Assembly (NCBI GenBank): GCA_009704705.1
Contig: WLDR01000007.1
Location: 1 to 22,905, forward strand
DNA: 22,905 nucleotides
Direction of reading: 5' to 3'
Source: Actinomycetota bacterium
GTDB lineage: Bacteria; Actinomycetota; Actinomycetes; Actinomycetales; Microbacteriaceae
The position numbers and the translations under genes were made by a program. The notes beneath the pieces were generated by a model, which searched no databases, had not been told where the DNA came from, and worked only from the letters and a program-made list of their open reading frames with translations. The first letter of the stretch is position 1, and each line of letters starts with the position of its first letter. Shown here in pieces: positions 14,396 to 21,632 of the stretch.

Positions 14396-14448
14396 GACTA
14401 CTTCTTTCGTGAGGAACCTGATGAACATTGGGCGGACAATCGCAACTG

Positions 14449-14462
14449 TCGACGCGCGTCGA
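14449..14462. promoter_or_regulatory. LacI-type operator 1 (divergent glycosidase promoter)
   Basis: TCGACGCGCGTCGA is a perfect 14-bp palindrome centred on CG, the hallmark of LacI/GalR operators. The identical core recurs before the binding-protein gene (18714-18727), and with the strand reversed the identity extends to 19 bases, ending CAGTT. It abuts the shared -10 element of the divergent GH13/GH32-like promoters, so a bound repressor would block both. Confidence 0.8.
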
Positions 14463-14469
14463 TAATATC
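14461..14469. promoter_or_regulatory. Symmetric -10 element for two divergent promoters
   Basis: GATAATATC is itself palindromic (GATA-A-TATC). It gives GATAAT or TAATAT on the plus strand toward the GH32-like gene (5' leader about 36 nt with a good Shine-Dalgarno), and TATTAT on the minus strand toward the GH13 gene (leader about 60 nt). It overlaps operator 1 by two bases. The -35 elements are poor on both sides. Confidence 0.5.
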
Positions 14470-14508
14470 AGTCGTGGAAGACTTATCGCCATCGAAAGGA
14501 AAGTCTAA

Positions 14509-15414
14509 ATGCTGTCGCGTGAGAACGAATGGATCTGGGACTCGTGGTTTGTCGTCGACGGTGACGAGCTGCACGCGTTCTACCTGATGGCACCAAAATC
14601 TCTGGGTGACCCCGACCTGCGCCACACCAACGCGCGCATTGGCCATTCGGTATCGACGGATGCTCGCACCTGGACACAACTGCCGGACGCGTTTGGGCCC
14701 AGCGACGGAGACGGTTTCGACAATCAGGCCATCTGGACCGGGAGCATTATCATGGAGGGCGACCTCTGGCACTTCTTCTACACCGGCATCAACCGAGAGA
14801 CCAAAGAACGAGTTCAGAAACTGGGGCACGCGACATCGCCCGATCTCATCACGTGGACGCGCGTCTCGAGCGAGCCCATTCTGCAGGCAGCGCATCCCTA
14901 TGCGACAAAAGAAACCTCGGCCGACGGAGCCGAGCACTTTCGCGACCCGTGGGTTTTCTTTCTCGAGGGCGAGTGGCACATGACGGTCACGTCGAACGGG
15001 CTCGATGGCTGGGGTACCGTGGCGCACGCCACCTCACCCGACCTCAGAACGTGGACCTTGCAAGCCCCGCTCGTGGAGAACAGTCAGCTGCGACAGATCG
15101 AAGTGACCGAGACCATCTGCGTTGATGGCTCGTGGGTGCTCATTTTCTGCTGTGGTCCGCGTGACGTGGAGCGCGCCGGTGTGACGAAAGCATTCGGCAC
15201 ATACGCCGTTCCCGCGGATGGCCCTGCCGGGCCGTTCGACATGGACACCATTGATTTGATTGCCGACGGCGTCTATGCCGCTCGTGTCGTCGAGTTCCGT
15301 GGCGAAACCCTGCTTCTCGGATTTCTCGACACCGGCGAACCAGGTGGCTTCACGGGTGTCATCAGTGACCCAATTCCCGTGCGACTCAACGAACGAGCAA
15401 CACTCAGCGTCTAG
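14509..15414 (+). CDS. GH32-like five-bladed beta-propeller glycoside hydrolase
   Basis: The protein has repeated SxDxxTWT-type blades (STDARTWTQLPD, SPDLITWTRVS, SPDLRTWTLQ) typical of the GH32/43/68 beta-propeller. Candidate catalytic residues follow GH32 order: D11 (EWIWDSWF) as nucleophile, the RDP motif at 145-147 (HFRDPWVF) as transition-state stabiliser, and E198 (QIEVTE) as acid/base. At 301 residues it lacks the C-terminal beta-sandwich of classic invertases. No signal peptide is seen, so it acts in the cytoplasm. The start ATG has AAAGGAAAG about 8 nt upstream. A fructosidase role would fit sucrose or short fructans delivered by the adjacent transporter, but GH43-type activities cannot be excluded. 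It is divergent from GH13 and converges with the permease gene 8 bp away. Confidence 0.8.
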   Translation: MLSRENEWIWDSWFVVDGDELHAFYLMAPKSLGDPDLRHTNARIGHSVSTDARTWTQLPDAFGPSDGDGFDNQAIWTGSIIMEGDLWHFFYTGINRETKERVQKLGHATSPDLITWTRVSSEPILQAAHPYATKETSADGAEHFRDPWVFFLEGEWHMTVTSNGLDGWGTVAHATSPDLRTWTLQAPLVENSQLRQIEVTETICVDGSWVLIFCCGPRDVERAGVTKAFGTYAVPADGPAGPFDMDTIDLIADGVYAARVVEFRGETLLLGFLDTGEPGGFTGVISDPIPVRLNERATLSV

Positions 15415-15422
15415 CTCAGTCG

Positions 15423-16253
15423 CTACTTCACCGCTCCGGCGGAGATGCCCGAGATGATGCGCTTCTGCATCAAGAAGAAGAAGATGAGAATCGGGATGAC
15501 CGACAACAGCAGACCCGCCATCGCGAGACCGTAGTCTGACGTGTACTTGCCGTAGAAGACAAAGGTCTTCAGCGGCAACGTTTTTTGGTCGGTATCGCTC
15601 AGTACGACCGAGGGCAACAAGAAGTCGTTCCAGATCCAGAGCGCGTTGATGATGGCAACCGTAGCCGTCACTGGCCCGAGCATCGGGAAAATGATCTTGC
15701 GGAACGTCTTGAAGGGGGATGCGCCATCAATGGCGGCTGCCTCGTCCAGTTCGTATGGAATGTTGGATATAAAGCCGTGGTAGAGGAACGTTGATAGCGC
15801 TACGCCAAAGCCGACGTAGAAGAAAGCAATAGTGAACTGGTTCTGCGGAAAGTTGATTCCGCGCTGTCCGAAGAAGCCCACGAACGGAATCATCAAGGCC
15901 TGGAACGGCACGATCATCGACGCAACGAGCACAAGGAACGTCACCGAGGAGAACTTGTTTTTCGTGCGTGCGAGGTAATAGGCCAGCATCGACGACGTGA
16001 TGATGATTGCCGTGACGCTAATGATGGTGACGATGAGTGAGTTGCCCAAGGACTGCCAATAGCCCATCTTGTTGATGGCATCGACAAAATTCTTCCAGCG
16101 AATCTCAACCGGCAGGCCGAGTGGGTCGTTGAGCACAGCCCGCTTTTCTTTGAACGCGTTAATCAACACAAGTACGAAGGGGAAAGCGTAAAAGACAGCG
16201 AGAACGCTGGCAAAGATGAAGAAAAACCAGTTGATTCGTTTTGCGCGTTTCAT
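15423..16253 (-). CDS. Sugar ABC transporter permease, MalG type
   Basis: This integral membrane protein of 276 residues forms one half of the translocation channel of a carbohydrate (CUT1) importer. Six hydrophobic spans are visible, the first at about residues 8-34 and the last near the end (LLLSVIPILIFFFLM). The EAA loop that contacts the ATPase is at 171-190 (EAAAIDGASPFKTFRKIIFP). The C-terminal GISAGAVK end is typical of MalG-like subunits. The ATG overlaps the stop of the upstream permease as ATGA, ensuring 1:1 production. Its stop is only 8 bp from the convergent GH32-like stop, leaving no room for a terminator. The sugar is not readable from the permease. Confidence 0.95.
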   Translation of the reverse strand: MKRAKRINWFFFIFASVLAVFYAFPFVLVLINAFKEKRAVLNDPLGLPVEIRWKNFVDAINKMGYWQSLGNSLIVTIISVTAIIITSSMLAYYLARTKNKFSSVTFLVLVASMIVPFQALMIPFVGFFGQRGINFPQNQFTIAFFYVGFGVALSTFLYHGFISNIPYELDEAAAIDGASPFKTFRKIIFPMLGPVTATVAIINALWIWNDFLLPSVVLSDTDQKTLPLKTFVFYGKYTSDYGLAMAGLLLSVIPILIFFFLMQKRIISGISAGAVK

Positions 16254-17122
16254 CGCTGGACCTCCATGCGCTTCGAGATGATGACTTGCGCGAGAGCCGC
16301 AACCGCAATCACAACGAACATGATGATTGCTTGAGCCTGTCCGGTCGCAAAATTTCCGTACCCGAAGGCTTCCTTGAAGACGTGGAGCGAAATCAGCTCT
16401 GTGGTTCGATACGGGTTGCCGTTGGTGAGTGCCAGGTTCAGGTCATAGGCCATGAAGCTGTTTCGCATCGTGAGGAAGAGAGAAATCGTGAAGGCCTGGG
16501 CCATGAGCGGAAGCTTGATGAAGAAGAGAGTTTGTGCGTTGTTTGCTCCATCGATGAAGGCGGCTTCAAGCACGTCTTTTTCCACGGACATCAGCGCTGT
16601 CACGTAGATGATCATCATGTAGCCAGACATCTGCCAGACGGTCACGATGACCATGGCCCAGAACGCGGTGGTCGTGTCGAGGAGCCAGTTTTCTTGGAAG
16701 ATCGGGATTCCGGTCGATTCAGCAAGCCGAGGGAAAGCCTGGCCAAAGATGAACTGCCAGATGAGCCCAAGGATGACGCCACCGATCAGGTTCGGAACAA
16801 AGAATGCGGTGCGCAGAACGTTGACGCCGCGCAGCGGAATGGTGACCAGCAGCGCGAGCCCGAAAGCCACGACGTTGACCAGCACGAGGGATGCGGCGAC
16901 ATAGAGAAGCGTGAGAACGAGAGAGCCCCAGAACGCCTGATCGCCGAAAGACTTTACGTAGTTGTCGAAACCGACAAACGTGTCGGACGTGAACCCGTCC
17001 CAGTTAGTGAAACTGAAGTACAGACCGCGCGCAAAGGGGATAACCAAGACGAGCGTGAAGATTGCGAGGGGAATGGACGCAAAAATGAAGAATCGACTCA
17101 GTGACTGCCCTCGAAACCTCAT
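16250..17122 (-). CDS. Sugar ABC transporter permease, MalF type
   Basis: This is the partner permease of the CUT1 importer, 290 residues with six predicted spans (first about 10-31, last about 263-283). The EAA loop is at 186-206 (EAAFIDGANNAQTLFFIKLPL). The periplasm-facing FTNWDGF and the FVGFDNY motif after the first span are typical of MalF/UgpA-like subunits. The ATG at 17122 has GAGGGG 8 nt upstream. A strong stem-loop lies between it and the binding-protein stop, 22 nt before the start codon. It is coupled to the second permease by an ATGA overlap. Confidence 0.95.
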   Translation of the reverse strand: MRFRGQSLSRFFIFASIPLAIFTLVLVIPFARGLYFSFTNWDGFTSDTFVGFDNYVKSFGDQAFWGSLVLTLLYVAASLVLVNVVAFGLALLVTIPLRGVNVLRTAFFVPNLIGGVILGLIWQFIFGQAFPRLAESTGIPIFQENWLLDTTTAFWAMVIVTVWQMSGYMMIIYVTALMSVEKDVLEAAFIDGANNAQTLFFIKLPLMAQAFTISLFLTMRNSFMAYDLNLALTNGNPYRTTELISLHVFKEAFGYGNFATGQAQAIIMFVVIAVAALAQVIISKRMEVQR

Positions 17123-17144
17123 TGTTTATTCCCCTCATTTGGCT

Positions 17145-17184
17145 AGGTTGCCCGGAAGCCGCGTGAGCGACTTCCGGGCAACCT
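17145..17184 (-). promoter_or_regulatory. 14-bp perfect stem-loop between binding-protein and permease genes
   Basis: AGGTTGCCCGGAAG (17145-17158) and its exact complement (17171-17184) enclose a 12-nt loop. With a bulged base the stem extends by three more pairs. No U-tract follows on the minus strand. In maltose-type operons a stem-loop at this position protects the 3' end of the abundant binding-protein mRNA and dampens permease expression; the same role is inferred here. Partial termination is the alternative. Confidence 0.75.
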
Positions 17185-17232
17185 GAGCTAACTACTGCGA
17201 ATGTAGCAGTTGTATTTACGACTCAGACAGTG

Positions 17233-18555
17233 TTACTTGGTCCAAGCAGCTTCGAGCTCAGCTGCGAGAGCTGCGCGGTCGATGATGCCGTCGTAGTACT
17301 TCTGCATGGATGCGCCATAGGCCTCCTGGAGACCCGATGGGTAGAGGCTGTTGACCCACTGCAGCGTGTTTCCAGCAGCAATGTACTCAGCAATCTCCTT
17401 GGCCATGTAGGTAGCAGGCTGAACCTTGAAGTCCTGGTACACAGGAATGAAGTTCATGCCGCCCTCTTCAACCGGACCAGCCCAGAACTTCTGGCCAGCG
17501 TCGGTGGTGAGGAACCAGGTGAGGACCTTGATAGCAGCTTCCTGCTGAGCAGCAGTTGCCTGCTCCTGGTCAACCATGATGTAGAACGGAACGCCGACCG
17601 AGATCGAGTTGTTCGCCTTGGCTGCAGCGTCGTCGCTGACGGGAACTGGCATGATGCCGAATTCGCCCTCAGGGTCCGTCGTGAGGAGGTTTGGCTCGGC
17701 CCAGTTGCCCATGAACCAGAAACCGGTCTTGCCGGTTGCGAGGTTCTCGACACCGAGGTCGTAGTCCGTGTCAGCAATCGACGCGGTCGAGATGCTGTTT
17801 GCCTTCAAAGCGTCGAACGTGTCGAGCCATGCGTTGAAGGTTTCGTTTGCAGCGAGGTCTTCGGTACCAGCGGTCAGTGCGTCAAGCACAGTCTGGTTGT
17901 CCTCAGGGGTTCCACCAACGTTGGTGTGGAAGACGTTGGTGAAGTGTGCACCAAGCGACCACCACAGGCCGGAGAAGTGGATGGGGTCAACGCCGCTTTC
18001 CTTGACAGCTGCGAAAGCCTCTTCGAGACCGGTCTGCGTCTTGACCGACTTGGGGTCAACACCAGCTGCGTCGAGAACTGCCTTGTTGTACAGGAGGCCG
18101 AAAGCTTCAGCGGTGACCGGGATACCGACCTGCTTGCCATCGATGTTCGCTACGTCGAGCGTGCCGGCAGCTGCGAGCTCAGCGAGAGGCTGACCCGTCC
18201 AGTCGATCACCTTGTCAGCCATGTCAGGAAGCTCCTGGAGGGCCGTCATGATGGTCGGAGCACTGCCTGCTTCGTAGAGCGGGGTTACCGTCTGGAGGAA
18301 GGGCTGGTCCTGTGGGGACTCAATGATCGAAACGCTAACGCAGTCAGAGTTGGTTGCGTTGTAGTCCTCGATTGCTGCGGTGAACTGGTCCTGGATCTCG
18401 ACCTTGATGGTTCCGAGCCAGCTGATTTCGGTGATTTCGGCGCAGTCAGCGGTGCCGCCACCACTTGCCGAACAACCGGTCAGCGCAAATGCACCAGCGA
18501 GGGCGGTGATCGCCACGCCGGCAACAATTGCCTTCTTACGGCTTGTGAATGCCAT
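17233..18555 (-). CDS. Sugar ABC transporter solute-binding lipoprotein (family 1)
   Basis: The 440-residue protein captures the sugar outside the membrane and delivers it to the two permeases. The N-terminus is a lipoprotein signal (MAFTSRKK, hydrophobic stretch, LTGC with lipidated C28). The mature part shows family-1 binding-protein features: EISWLGTIKVEIQDQF at the start, then TVTPLYEAGSAPTIMTALQELPDMAD, FGLLYNKAVLDAAGV, and TGKTGFWFMGNWAE. The ATG at 18555 has AAGGGAAA upstream; the open frame reaches further up but without a signal peptide. It heads the transporter operon, about 170 nt downstream of a promoter with an operator over its start site. No ATPase gene follows the permeases. 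Confidence 0.95.
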   Translation of the reverse strand: MAFTSRKKAIVAGVAITALAGAFALTGCSASGGGTADCAEITEISWLGTIKVEIQDQFTAAIEDYNATNSDCVSVSIIESPQDQPFLQTVTPLYEAGSAPTIMTALQELPDMADKVIDWTGQPLAELAAAGTLDVANIDGKQVGIPVTAEAFGLLYNKAVLDAAGVDPKSVKTQTGLEEAFAAVKESGVDPIHFSGLWWSLGAHFTNVFHTNVGGTPEDNQTVLDALTAGTEDLAANETFNAWLDTFDALKANSISTASIADTDYDLGVENLATGKTGFWFMGNWAEPNLLTTDPEGEFGIMPVPVSDDAAAKANNSISVGVPFYIMVDQEQATAAQQEAAIKVLTWFLTTDAGQKFWAGPVEEGGMNFIPVYQDFKVQPATYMAKEIAEYIAAGNTLQWVNSLYPSGLQEAYGASMQKYYDGIIDRAALAAELEAAWTK

Positions 18556-18712
18556 AGTTGTTTCCCTTTCGTAGTTCAAGGGAGACCGTCTTTCTGCACT
18601 CGAAGCGAGGCAGCGGCGGTGTTCCCCCAAATGTGATTACTTGCTCTTTCGCAACCCAAATGGCCACGGATACGCGGATTCTTCACCGGGGTGATTGAAA
18701 CAAGCACGCATC

Positions 18713-18728
18713 GTCGACGCGCGTCGAC
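18713..18728. promoter_or_regulatory. LacI-type operator 2 (transporter promoter)
   Basis: GTCGACGCGCGTCGAC is a perfect 16-bp palindrome centred on CG, with the same 14-bp core as operator 1. It begins 6 bp downstream of the -10 hexamer of the binding-protein promoter, so it covers the expected transcription start, a classic repressor position. Confidence 0.8.
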
Positions 18729-18734
18729 AGTTTG

Positions 18735-18763
18735 AATCTAGCGAAGTGATTGGGCGTTGTCTA
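18735..18763 (-). promoter_or_regulatory. Promoter of the transporter operon
   Basis: On the minus strand TAGACA (18758-18763, 5 of 6 matches to TTGACA) and TAGATT (18735-18740, 4 of 6 to TATAAT) are separated by exactly 17 nt. Transcription would start near 18728, inside operator 2, and give a leader of about 170 nt before the binding-protein ATG. Confidence 0.6.
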
Positions 18764-18784
18764 CCCAGCACATCGCGTTAAGTT

Positions 18785-18800
18785 GATTCGTAACCGAATC
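18785..18800 (-). terminator. Candidate terminator hairpin after lacI
   Basis: GATTCG and CGAATC form a 6-bp stem around a 4-nt loop, 26 bp past the lacI stop codon and 22 bp before the transporter -35. An overlapping GAATC-AC-GATTC offers an alternative fold. No U-tract follows, so the call is weak. Confidence 0.3.
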
Positions 18801-18825
18801 GTGATTCTCTGCCTAATTTGTTGAT

Positions 18826-19875
18826 TCAGGCGCGTAATTGCGGGGATGCGGTGGTACTGCCCCGATTTACGAACTGAGGCTTTGCGAGAAACTGCAGCGT
18901 GGACGTCGAATCACCATTAAGGCGTGCGATGAGGTAGTCGGCCGCTTTGCGACCGAGTTCGCGACCATCCACGCCAATGGTCGTTTGAGCGGGTACGGTC
19001 ATGTTTGCCGCGACGTCTGAAATACCGAAACTCATGATCGACAGGTCTTCGGGTACACGCAGGCCTCGAGAGCCGGCGGCTTCAAGAGCACCAATGAGCG
19101 CAGGTTCGTTGAATCCGATGACGGCTGTGAGGTCTGGATGCTCTGCCATCAGTTCTTCGAACGCCTGGCGCCCATCGCGAATGGTCGCCTTGACGTGCTT
19201 GATCGCAACGGAGACACCTAGCTCGGACGCGCGTCTGACGAGCGGGCCTTCGGTGCGCACCCCGGGGCCATAACCGGCTTCGATGAGTTCCTCCCTCATC
19301 GATATGAGCCCGATAGTCGTGTGGCCAAGTTCGGCGAGGTGCTCCAGTGCCATGGGGCCCCACTCGGAGAAGTCTGCGTCGACATAGGTGAGATTTTCGG
19401 AGTCGGTCGTTCTGCCAATCAAGCAAAACGGCGTGCCCGACTCGAGCAGCACATCCACCCGCGGGTCTTGAGCGCGCACCTCCATCAGCAAGACGCCTTC
19501 GACGAGCCCCTGGGACACAATCTTCTTCAGAGCATCTGTGTCTTCGACACCGTTGGGCCAGAGCAAGAGTTGATAGCCGGAAGCAGACGCGGCTTTCGTG
19601 GCCGCCTGCACGTACTCGAAGTCGGTTTCGTCGAAACCACGCTCGCCGATCGGAAAGAGGAGCGCGAGCATGCCGGACTTCTTTCGCGCTAGCGCCTGAG
19701 CCATTGCATTCGGCACGTACCCGAGCTGGTGCATCGCCTCTTCGATGCGCGCCCGAGTGTCCTCACTGATGGAACGCTCGCCGCTCAGCGCGTAGCTGAC
19801 CGTGCTCTCCGAAACGCCCGCGAGTCGCGCAACGTCAGCGCGAGTGGCAGATTTGCCCAGTTTCGTTGAAGACAC
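18826..19875 (-). CDS. LacI-family transcriptional regulator of the sugar cassette
   Basis: At 349 residues it has the full LacI layout: helix-turn-helix at 11-30 (TRADVARLAGVSESTVSYAL), hinge helix at about 51-63 with the intercalating leucine in AQALARKK, then a periplasmic-binding-protein-type sugar-sensing domain. It likely represses the transporter and both glycosidase genes through the two CG-centred palindromes and releases them when the imported sugar or a product binds. It is encoded on the transporter strand but has its own upstream gap after rnj. The start is GTG 19875 with TAGGCT 6 nt upstream and no Shine-Dalgarno, suggesting leaderless translation. No copy of its operator is seen at its own promoter. 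Confidence 0.95.
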   Translation of the reverse strand: MSSTKLGKSATRADVARLAGVSESTVSYALSGERSISEDTRARIEEAMHQLGYVPNAMAQALARKKSGMLALLFPIGERGFDETDFEYVQAATKAASASGYQLLLWPNGVEDTDALKKIVSQGLVEGVLLMEVRAQDPRVDVLLESGTPFCLIGRTTDSENLTYVDADFSEWGPMALEHLAELGHTTIGLISMREELIEAGYGPGVRTEGPLVRRASELGVSVAIKHVKATIRDGRQAFEELMAEHPDLTAVIGFNEPALIGALEAAGSRGLRVPEDLSIMSFGISDVAANMTVPAQTTIGVDGRELGRKAADYLIARLNGDSTSTLQFLAKPQFVNRGSTTASPQLRA

Positions 19876-19881
19876 AGACGT

Positions 19882-19887
19882 AGCCTA
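19882..19887 (-). promoter_or_regulatory. Candidate -10 of a leaderless promoter (lacI)
   Basis: TAGGCT on the minus strand ends 6 nt before the GTG of lacI, in the 52-nt gap after rnj. No Shine-Dalgarno precedes the GTG. Confidence 0.4.
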
Positions 19888-19918
19888 AGAGACTTTCTCC
19901 CCGTTGCCGGCTAAGAGA

Positions 19919-19930
19919 TAAGTCGACTTA
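19919..19930. repeat. 12-bp palindrome over the rnj stop codon
   Basis: TAAGTCGACTTA is perfectly palindromic and its last three bases on the plus strand are the complement of the rnj TAA. It lies 32-43 bp upstream of the lacI -10. It shares only the central TCGA with the LacI operators. It may be a regulator site for lacI or chance. Confidence 0.3.
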
Positions 19931-21604
19931 GGCCTCAATGACGAGCGGCACGATCATGGGTCGACGGCGGTAACTCTTGTTGACCCACTGCCCCACCGTG
20001 CGACGAACCACTTGCGAGAGTTGGTGTGCATCGCGAGTGCCGTTGTGTGCGGCGTCGGCGAGCGCGGCGGCGATTGCCGGCTTGACCTCGTCAAACACGT
20101 CATCGTCTTCAGCAAATCCTCGTGCGTGAATCTCCGGGCCGACGATGATCTTGCCCGTCGTTGGATCAACAACGACGATGATCGAAATGAAGCCCTCTTC
20201 GGCGAGAATGCGTCGGTCTTTCAGGTCTGAGTCGGTCACTTCACCGACCGTTGCCCCATCGACGTAGACGAAGCCAACGTCGATTTGCCCGACGATTCGC
20301 GCGTCACCGGCAACGAGGTCAACCACCGTGCCGTTGTCGGCAAGCAACGTTCGCCGCGGGTCAACACCCGATTCAATCGCGAGATCCGCGTTCGCACGCA
20401 GGTGGCGATACTCACCGTGCACCGGCATCACGTGCGTCGGCTTGAGGATGTTGTAGCAGTAGAGCAATTCGCCGGCGGCCGCGTGACCAGAAACATGCAC
20501 GCGCGCGTTGCCCTTGTGAACAACCTTCGCACCGAGCTTGGTGAGCCCGTCGATCACCCGATAGACGGCGTTTTCGTTACCGGGAATGAGGCTCGAGGCG
20601 AGAATCACCGTGTCACCCTCCCCCACCTCGATCTGGTGTTCGAGATTGGCCATGCGAGCGAGAACGGCCATCGGTTCACCCTGTGAACCGGTGGACATGT
20701 AGACGAGTCGGTCATCCGGCATGTCGGCGGCCTGCTTCGCGTCAATCAAGAGCCCCTCGGGCACAGTCAAGAAGCCAAGTTGCTCGGCGATGGTCATGTT
20801 GCGCACCATCGAACGCCCGAGCAGAACGACGTGACGCCCATTCGCCGCAGCTGCATCGAAAACCTGCTGAACGCGGTGAACGTGACTCGAGAAGCTCGCG
20901 ACGATCACCCGGCGGCGAGAGCGATGGATGATGCTCTCGATGACCGGCCCGATGTCCTTCTCGAGCGGCGTGAACCCGGGCACGTCGGCGTTCGTCGAAT
21001 CGGGCAGGAAGAGGTCGACACCCTCCTCGCCGAGTCGTGCGAACGCCCGCAAATCGGTGATGCGGCCGTCCATGGGTAACTGATCCATCTTGAAGTCACC
21101 CGTGTGGAGCACGAGACCGGCGGGAGTGCGGATGGCTACGGCGAGCGCATCCGGAATCGAGTGGTTCACGGCGATGAACTCGAGGTCAAACGCATCGAAC
21201 TTCTCGCGGTCACCTTCGCGCACTTCGAGCGTGAACGGCTGAATGCGGTGCTCTTTGAGTTTCGCTTCGACCAACGCGAGGGTCAGCTTCGACCCGACGA
21301 GTGGGATGTCTGCCTTGAGACGCAAGAGATATGGCACCGCACCAATGTGGTCTTCGTGTCCGTGGGTGAGCACGATGGCGAGCACATCATCGAGGCGATC
21401 ACGAATGTAGGAAAAATCGGGCAAAATCAGGTCAACACCGGGCTGAGTCTCCTCGGGGAACAGCACTCCGCAGTCGACGACGAGCAACTTGCCGCCGAAC
21501 TCGTAGACGGCCATGTTGCGACCGATTTCGCCAACCCCACCGAGGGGAACGATGCGAAGCGTGTCGCGTGGGAGAGCGGGTGGGTCGAACAGTTCGTTCG
21601 GCAT
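19928..21604 (-). CDS. rnj: Ribonuclease J
   Basis: RNase J is the metallo-beta-lactamase/beta-CASP ribonuclease (endo and 5'-3' exo) that matures and degrades RNA in actinobacteria. The zinc-binding HGHEDH is at 81-86, followed by VNHSIPD and LHTGDFKMD metal-site motifs, beta-CASP motifs (LLGRSMVRN, MSTGSQGEP, HVSGHAAAGEL) and the PVHGEYRHLRANADLA signature. The C-terminal domain ends RRRPMIVPLVIEA. With ATG 21604 (AAGGAA 6 nt upstream) it has 558 residues; the longer frame into dapA lacks support. It follows dapA by 28 nt, the usual actinobacterial pairing. Confidence 0.97.
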   Translation of the reverse strand: MPNELFDPPALPRDTLRIVPLGGVGEIGRNMAVYEFGGKLLVVDCGVLFPEETQPGVDLILPDFSYIRDRLDDVLAIVLTHGHEDHIGAVPYLLRLKADIPLVGSKLTLALVEAKLKEHRIQPFTLEVREGDREKFDAFDLEFIAVNHSIPDALAVAIRTPAGLVLHTGDFKMDQLPMDGRITDLRAFARLGEEGVDLFLPDSTNADVPGFTPLEKDIGPVIESIIHRSRRRVIVASFSSHVHRVQQVFDAAAANGRHVVLLGRSMVRNMTIAEQLGFLTVPEGLLIDAKQAADMPDDRLVYMSTGSQGEPMAVLARMANLEHQIEVGEGDTVILASSLIPGNENAVYRVIDGLTKLGAKVVHKGNARVHVSGHAAAGELLYCYNILKPTHVMPVHGEYRHLRANADLAIESGVDPRRTLLADNGTVVDLVAGDARIVGQIDVGFVYVDGATVGEVTDSDLKDRRILAEEGFISIIVVVDPTTGKIIVGPEIHARGFAEDDDVFDEVKPAIAAALADAAHNGTRDAHQLSQVVRRTVGQWVNKSYRRRPMIVPLVIEA

Positions 21605-21632
21605 GAATTCCTTTTGTCGTGGATTGGCGCGA

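Noticed and set aside
16241..17104. Long plus-strand frame antisense to the MalF-type permease
   Set aside because: The product is extremely charged, the mirror of hydrophobic codons, and has no family features.
17230..18636. A 468-codon open frame on the plus strand running antisense over the whole binding-protein gene
   Set aside because: It mirrors the binding-protein frame, its translation is low-complexity Cys/Val/Arg-rich with no family motif, and the minus-strand gene has a signal peptide, lipobox and Shine-Dalgarno. Such long antisense frames are expected from G/C-biased codon use.
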